Positions 60,062-64,000 of a stretch of DNA of 64,000 nt are shown one piece after another. The notes below the pieces were generated by a model, which ran no database searches, had not been told where the DNA came from, and worked only from the letters and a program-made list of their open reading frames with translations. The stretch lies in contig NZ_CP007026.1 of NCBI RefSeq assembly GCF_000812185.1, forward strand, positions 328,426 to 392,425, in the 5' to 3' direction. The DNA comes from Candidatus Nitrosopelagicus brevis. GTDB lineage: Archaea > Thermoproteota > Nitrososphaeria > Nitrososphaerales > Nitrosopumilaceae. A program made the translations under genes and the position numbers. How positions within the stretch are numbered: the stretch's first letter is position 1; every line of letters begins with the position of its first letter.

Positions 60062-60880
60062 ATGAAACGTATTGGTCTACTTGGTTGTGGCTCTATTGGA
60101 ACACAAATTGCAATTGCAATTGATACTGGCATAATCCCCGCAAAACTAACTCATATTTTTGATGAGGATAAAGAAAAATCTGTATCTCTTGCTAGTAAAT
60201 TAAAAAACAAACCTGAAATTGTAGAAAATGTCCATCTTTTATCTTCCAATCCTGTTGATTTGGTAGTTGAAGCTGCATCCCAAGATGCAGTTAGTGACAA
60301 TGCATTGAGTATTCTCCAAAATAGAAAGGATCTTGTAATAATGAGTAGTGGTGCTCTTCTAGATGAATCTGTATTTGAAATAATTTCTGATGCTTGTAAA
60401 GAATTAAAGAAAACGGTTTATCTTCCATCTGGGGCAATATCTGGAATCGATGCAATAAAATCTGTCAAAAATGAACTTGATTCCGTTGTTTTGACTACCA
60501 CAAAACATCCTAATTCATTAAAGGGTGCAAAATTTTTTGATGATTTTAAAATCAATCTTGATGAGATTAATGAACCCTCAACAATCTTTGAAGGAACTGC
60601 CAGTGAAGCTGTAAGGTTATTCCCAAAAAACATCAATGTTTCTGCTTTACTTAGTATCTCTGGATTAGGAAGTCATGAAACCATTGTGAAAATTATAGCT
60701 GATCCAAATACTACAAAAAACACTCATGAGATTACAGCTCGTGGTAAATTTGGTCAAATTACAACAAAAATTGAAAATGTACCTGATTCCGACAATCCTC
60801 GTACAAGTAGACTTGCAATTCTATCCGCCATTGAAACAATTAGATCTATTTGTACTTCTGATATTAAAATTGGAACATAA
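60062..60880 (+). CDS. nadX: L-aspartate dehydrogenase
   Basis: Oxidises aspartate to iminoaspartate for NAD synthesis. About 272 residues from the ATG at 60062 (an upstream ATG at 59996 would give a non-conserved 22-residue extension). Motifs: MKRIGLLGCGSIGTQIAIAI, YLPSGAISGIDAIKSVKNEL, and the catalytic-His loop ISGLGSHETIVKIIADPNT. It is on the plus strand between two minus-strand aro operons, ending 3 bp before aroA convergently. It complements quinolinate synthase elsewhere in the genome, by inference. Confidence 0.94.
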   Translation: MKRIGLLGCGSIGTQIAIAIDTGIIPAKLTHIFDEDKEKSVSLASKLKNKPEIVENVHLLSSNPVDLVVEAASQDAVSDNALSILQNRKDLVIMSSGALLDESVFEIISDACKELKKTVYLPSGAISGIDAIKSVKNELDSVVLTTTKHPNSLKGAKFFDDFKINLDEINEPSTIFEGTASEAVRLFPKNINVSALLSISGLGSHETIVKIIADPNTTKNTHEITARGKFGQITTKIENVPDSDNPRTSRLAILSAIETIRSICTSDIKIGT

Positions 60881-60882
60881 TT

Positions 60883-62151
60883 TTATTTGAAATCTGCACC
60901 AACACTTTTCAAATCTGAAATAAATTCTGGATAAGAAACTTTTACTGAATCTGGATCTGAAACTGTACAATCCCCAACAAACATTCCTACTATCGATAAT
61001 GCCATGAATAATCTATGATCACTTTCTGAATCAAGTTCTGCAGAATGCACTTCTTCAGGCTTCTTCAAAATCATTCCATCTTCTTTTTCTTCTACGTGTA
61101 ATCCAATTTTCTTAAGTTCTCTTGATAATATTGCAATTCTATCTGTTTCTTTGTATCTTGCATGTTTGACATTAAACAACTCAATTGGTTTTTCAGATTT
61201 TAATGCTAGAATTGCTACGGCAGGTAATAGATCTGGCGTGTCTGATAAATCAAATTTTCCGCCTTTTAATAACGATGGAGATTCGGTTGTTATGATGTCA
61301 TCTTCAAGTGTTACATTTACTCCTAATTTCTCTAAAATATCTACAATTGCTTCGTCACCTTGCGGCATATCGCCTAAATTTATCTCAATTGTGAGTCCAT
61401 CTCCTAACAAAACATTTGCTGCCAAAAGTAATGCCAAATTGGAAAAATCTGATGGAATTGAAAATGTAGTTGGTTTGTAAATCTGATGTCTAATTAGATA
61501 TTTTTTATACTCTTCTTCAATTTTTACATCTACGCCAAATTTCTTCATAATTGCGATTGTTAAATCGACATATGGTTTTGATACTAGTTCCCCTTCAACA
61601 TTTATTGTTAATCCGTCTGGTAACCTTGGTCCAATTATCATTAATGCAGAAATGAACTGACTTGAAATATCTCCTTTAATGCTAATTTCATTTCCCTCAA
61701 TTTTACCATTGATATGTACTGGTGGTTTACCGTCATCTGATTCCGTTTCTACGCCCATTGTTTCTAAGGAATCTAATATTGGCTGCATTGGTCTTTTTCT
61801 TAAACTCTCATCTCCTGTAAGTTTTGTATTTCCTCCTGATAGTCCTGCGATGGCAATTGCAATTCTAATTGTTGTTCCTGAATTTCCAGCATCTATCATT
61901 GAATTTTCTACAGTTGAATCAATTGTATTGTTAATTGTTACTTTATCTTCTACCTCTTCTACTTCTACACCAAACCCTCTACATGCATTAATTGTAGACA
62001 TTGTATCATTCGAACGTAAAATTTTTTTCACTATACTCTTTCCATCTGATAGTGCAGCAAGAAATATTGCTCTATGTGTATAGCTCTTATTAGATGGACA
62101 TGTTATTCTACCATTTAATTTAGATTTTTGAATTTTACAGTTCATGAACAT
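60883..62151 (-). CDS. aroA: 3-phosphoshikimate 1-carboxyvinyltransferase (EPSP synthase)
   Basis: Joins shikimate-3-phosphate and PEP. The 422 residues show ITCPSNKSYTHRAIFLAALS (catalytic Lys-Ser), GNSGTTIRIAIAIAGLSGGN, LRKRPMQPILDSLETMGVE, VEGELVSKPYVDLTIAIMKK and RYKETDRIAILSREL. The start is ATG at 62151 or 62145, both inside the 3' end of the shikimate kinase gene. It is the third gene of the aroE-aroK-aroA run. Confidence 0.96.
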   Translation of the reverse strand: MFMNCKIQKSKLNGRITCPSNKSYTHRAIFLAALSDGKSIVKKILRSNDTMSTINACRGFGVEVEEVEDKVTINNTIDSTVENSMIDAGNSGTTIRIAIAIAGLSGGNTKLTGDESLRKRPMQPILDSLETMGVETESDDGKPPVHINGKIEGNEISIKGDISSQFISALMIIGPRLPDGLTINVEGELVSKPYVDLTIAIMKKFGVDVKIEEEYKKYLIRHQIYKPTTFSIPSDFSNLALLLAANVLLGDGLTIEINLGDMPQGDEAIVDILEKLGVNVTLEDDIITTESPSLLKGGKFDLSDTPDLLPAVAILALKSEKPIELFNVKHARYKETDRIAILSRELKKIGLHVEEKEDGMILKKPEEVHSAELDSESDHRLFMALSIVGMFVGDCTVSDPDSVKVSYPEFISDLKSVGADFK

Positions 62152-62989
62152 ATGCCTTTTTGTTATTGATATTAGATATCATTATTTTTCCGTCTAATCC
62201 TGAAAATTCTTTTTGAACTCTAGATTTATTCTTTCTATCGGCAATTGCCATTATTGATGGGCCATTTCCTGAAATTGTTGCACACAGTGCACCTTTTTCC
62301 ATCAATCGCATGATCAGGTTTGGTTCTGAATTCAAAATTGATGTTGTCGCAATTCCGTTTAATACGGCGGCATTCCAATAATCTGAGTTTCTTGCTAATT
62401 GCCATGATTGCTCAAAAGCATTTTTGAACTCTTTTAATTTTCTTAAATTTCCTCTCTTTCTTGATTTTGGTAAAAATATTATTGCCTGTAATTCTTTTGG
62501 GGCTAACTCTCTATGTAATAATTTCATCTTTAGATTATCTGTCACATTAAAACCTCCAAAATGACAGGCACATGCATCATCGTAAGCCCCTGTTATGCTA
62601 ACTTTTGTCTGGATTGACGTTTTTGCACCTAATTTCAAAATTTCTTCATCACTCATAGTTTTTCCAAAGGCTTTTGCACATGATAGCACGACTGCTGATG
62701 AAATTGCACTAGAGCTCTTCAACCCATACCCTGTTGGTATGTTTGATTTAAAATCTAGTTCTAGTTTGGTATTATCTAAAATTTTCTTTGGAATCATATT
62801 TTCAATTAATTTATTTATTAAGCGTGAACTAATTGTCTTATTCTCTGATGTAATGTGAATTCCTTTGCCCTCTTTTTTTGTCAATGTTGTTTCCACAAAT
62901 GTATCAATTCCTAATGTTGATCCTTTTCCTACAGCAATTGCATTCACTATGGAAACTGCACCGTATACCTTTGCTACTACCTGTGTCAT
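62135..62989 (-). CDS. aroK: Shikimate kinase, GHMP type
   Basis: Archaeal shikimate kinase of the GHMP superfamily, unrelated to bacterial AroK. The 284 residues have NIPTGYGLKSSSAISSAVVL (ATP-binding P-x-G-x-G-x-SSSA motif), TGAYDDACACHFGGFNVTDN and a final SGNGPSIMAIADRK. The order aroE, aroK, aroA with 1-bp and 17-bp overlaps makes the assignment firm. Confidence 0.94.
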   Translation of the reverse strand: MTQVVAKVYGAVSIVNAIAVGKGSTLGIDTFVETTLTKKEGKGIHITSENKTISSRLINKLIENMIPKKILDNTKLELDFKSNIPTGYGLKSSSAISSAVVLSCAKAFGKTMSDEEILKLGAKTSIQTKVSITGAYDDACACHFGGFNVTDNLKMKLLHRELAPKELQAIIFLPKSRKRGNLRKLKEFKNAFEQSWQLARNSDYWNAAVLNGIATTSILNSEPNLIMRLMEKGALCATISGNGPSIMAIADRKNKSRVQKEFSGLDGKIMISNINNKKAYVHEL

Positions 62990-63810
62990 TAGAAACCTCC
63001 TAGAATAGATCTTTTCATTACATCATATGGAGCTTTTCTATCTAACCAAATTTCAAATGAACGTATTGCTTGTCCAAGTAACATTTCATAACCAAAAATT
63101 ATTTTACAATTCTTTTCCTTTGCTTTGTTTATCAAGTCTGTTTTTACTGGTTTGTAAACTATATCATAAATTATTGTTTTTTCATCAAATAATTTTTCAG
63201 GTATTATATTATTTTCATTTTTTAATCCTAACGATGATGCATTAACTATAAAATCAAAATTTGAATCAAATGAATTCATATCTTCAATTGTTTGTGATGT
63301 TGCATTTAATCCCAATTTATTTGAAAATTGTGCTAATTCATCACCATTGGTTTTTGTTCTATTGACGATTGTAATCTCTCTTGCATTTTCTTTTTGAAAT
63401 CCTGCTACAATTGCTCTTGATGCTCCTCCTGCACCGAGCAAAAGAATTTTGGAATTTTTTATTTCAAGTTCTTTTCTTTTTATTGGCTCTAGGAATCCAT
63501 CCATATCTGTATTAAATCCTCTTAGTATTCCATCATCATTAAGAACAGTATTCACTGCTCCAATTTTTTTACAATTATCATCTACATTATCTAAATAATT
63601 CATCATCTCAATTTTATGAGGTATTGTTACATTAAATCCTGAAATTTTGATTTTTTTTAAGGATTCTATGCCTGTGGCCAAATCTCCTTGAGCCACTCTA
63701 TATGCAATGTATGTGCATTCTAGCTGTAATTCTCTGTATGCTGCGTTATGAATTGTTGGGGATAATGAATGCTCAATTGGGTCTCCAATCACCGCATATG
63801 TCTTCAACAT
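62989..63810 (-). CDS. aroE: Shikimate dehydrogenase
   Basis: NADP-dependent enzyme that reduces 3-dehydroshikimate. The 273 residues contain VIGDPIEHSLSPTIHNAAYR at the start, SGFNVTIPHKIEMMNYLDNV, the Rossmann LLGAGGASRAIVAGFQKENA, VNASSLGLKNEN and GYEMLLGQAIRSFEIW. It leads the minus-strand aro operon. A TTATAT-like box about 24-30 bases before the ATG (63834-63842) fits a leaderless transcript. Earlier steps (AroB/AroD types) are not in this window. Confidence 0.95.
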   Translation of the reverse strand: MLKTYAVIGDPIEHSLSPTIHNAAYRELQLECTYIAYRVAQGDLATGIESLKKIKISGFNVTIPHKIEMMNYLDNVDDNCKKIGAVNTVLNDDGILRGFNTDMDGFLEPIKRKELEIKNSKILLLGAGGASRAIVAGFQKENAREITIVNRTKTNGDELAQFSNKLGLNATSQTIEDMNSFDSNFDFIVNASSLGLKNENNIIPEKLFDEKTIIYDIVYKPVKTDLINKAKEKNCKIIFGYEMLLGQAIRSFEIWLDRKAPYDVMKRSILGGF

Positions 63811-63895
63811 ATCTTCAATTCAATTTAGATTGATATAACCTATTCATTGGTAAAAAAAATTTTCATAGTAAAAATTAATTCTAGCAAATAGAAGA

Positions 63896-64000
63896 ATGGA
63901 TATGCATAAAATTCCTTTTTTGATTATTTTATTAATCGGAATTTCCCTTATCCCCTTCTCGTTTTCTGAAGGCATTCCTGAATGGGTGAAGAATAATGCT
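63896..64000 (+). CDS. Start of secreted protein with IPxWVKNNA motif (3' end cut)
   Basis: ATG at 63896 opens a frame running off the window. Its first 35 codons give a signal peptide (HKIPFLIILLIGISLIPFSF) and then SEGIPEWVKNNA. That motif matches the start of the two C-terminal modules of the protein at 23348-24853. Here the module follows directly after the signal peptide. Its total length and function cannot be told. Confidence 0.7.
   Translation, partial: MDMHKIPFLIILLIGISLIPFSFSEGIPEWVKNNA

Overview
The window is a compact, AT-rich, gene-dense stretch of an archaeal chromosome. Gene content points to an ammonia-oxidising thaumarchaeon (Nitrososphaerota), most likely a Nitrosopumilus/Nitrosarchaeum-type relative. 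The pointers are archaeal informational genes (eL18-uL13-uS9 with RNA polymerase subunit D, exosome Rrp4/Rrp41/Rrp42, SBDS, Nob1, Pcc1, prefoldin), a fused siroheme decarboxylase, a ThiD-ThiN fusion, a GHMP-type shikimate kinase, and secreted proteins with the IPxWVKNNAxWW motif that I know from thaumarchaeal proteomes. Many genes start one TATA-box distance from a promoter, which suggests leaderless transcripts. Genus level is an inference; no 16S rRNA gene is present.

Layout. 1-1944: leucine biosynthesis (leuC, cut by the window edge, and leuD). 1968-3895 (-): rpoD-rpl18e-rplM-rpsI. 3982-7749 (+): SBDS, rrp4, rrp41, rrp42, rpl37ae, pcc1-like, prefoldin beta. 7789-9762: XPF-type nuclease, then nob1 and NAD kinase on the minus strand. 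9893-17029: ferredoxin, membrane glycosyltransferase, coiled-coil protein, tiny zinc-finger ORF behind a palindrome, Kef-type antiporter, phosphoesterase. 17103-26888: a looser region with three tRNAs, small proteins (Elf1-like, metallothionein-like, zinc or membrane peptides), a SirB1-family protein, uL16, a tRNA-splicing endonuclease subunit, and several unrecognised proteins. 26972-28749: an ABC exporter. 28865-33944: a secreted protein of about 1390 residues (NHL, twelve 77-residue HYR-type repeats, RTX-like calcium-binding tail) and a secreted partner. 33992-37738: hemL-hemC-sumT-hemD. 37799-42961: a Suf iron-sulfur operon with a Rieske protein but no sufC. 42951-48407: pgk, PAP2, small proteins and an intron-containing tRNA-Leu. 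48416-52434: hemB, fused siroheme decarboxylase, precorrin-2 dehydrogenase, hemA. 52431-56668: acetyltransferase, nucleotidyltransferase, thiamin genes thiDN/thiC, NUDIX. 56668-63810: aromatic amino acid pathway (aroE-aroK-aroA and aroC-chorismate mutase/aminotransferase-tyrA) with aspartate dehydrogenase on the opposite strand between them. 63896-64000: start of a secreted protein.

How the genes work together. The two tetrapyrrole blocks jointly encode every step from glutamyl-tRNA to didecarboxysiroheme (hemA, hemL, hemB, hemC, hemD, SUMT, precorrin-2 dehydrogenase, siroheme decarboxylase). They would supply both heme, by the alternative siroheme route, and the precorrin-2 branch to cobalamin. 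The Suf operon would supply clusters for iron-sulfur proteins encoded nearby (LeuC, ThiC, ferredoxin, Rieske). The informational block couples ribosome assembly (SBDS, Nob1), RNA decay (exosome) and transcription.

The most unusual items are the NHL-HYR-RTX protein with near-identical 231-bp DNA repeats, the 49-residue cysteine-rich peptide, the 35-residue C2H2 ORF preceded by a 17-bp palindrome, the EndA subunit lacking the catalytic histidine, and an inverted repeat in the thiD/thiC divergent promoter. I saw no insertion sequence, CRISPR array or clear defence system.
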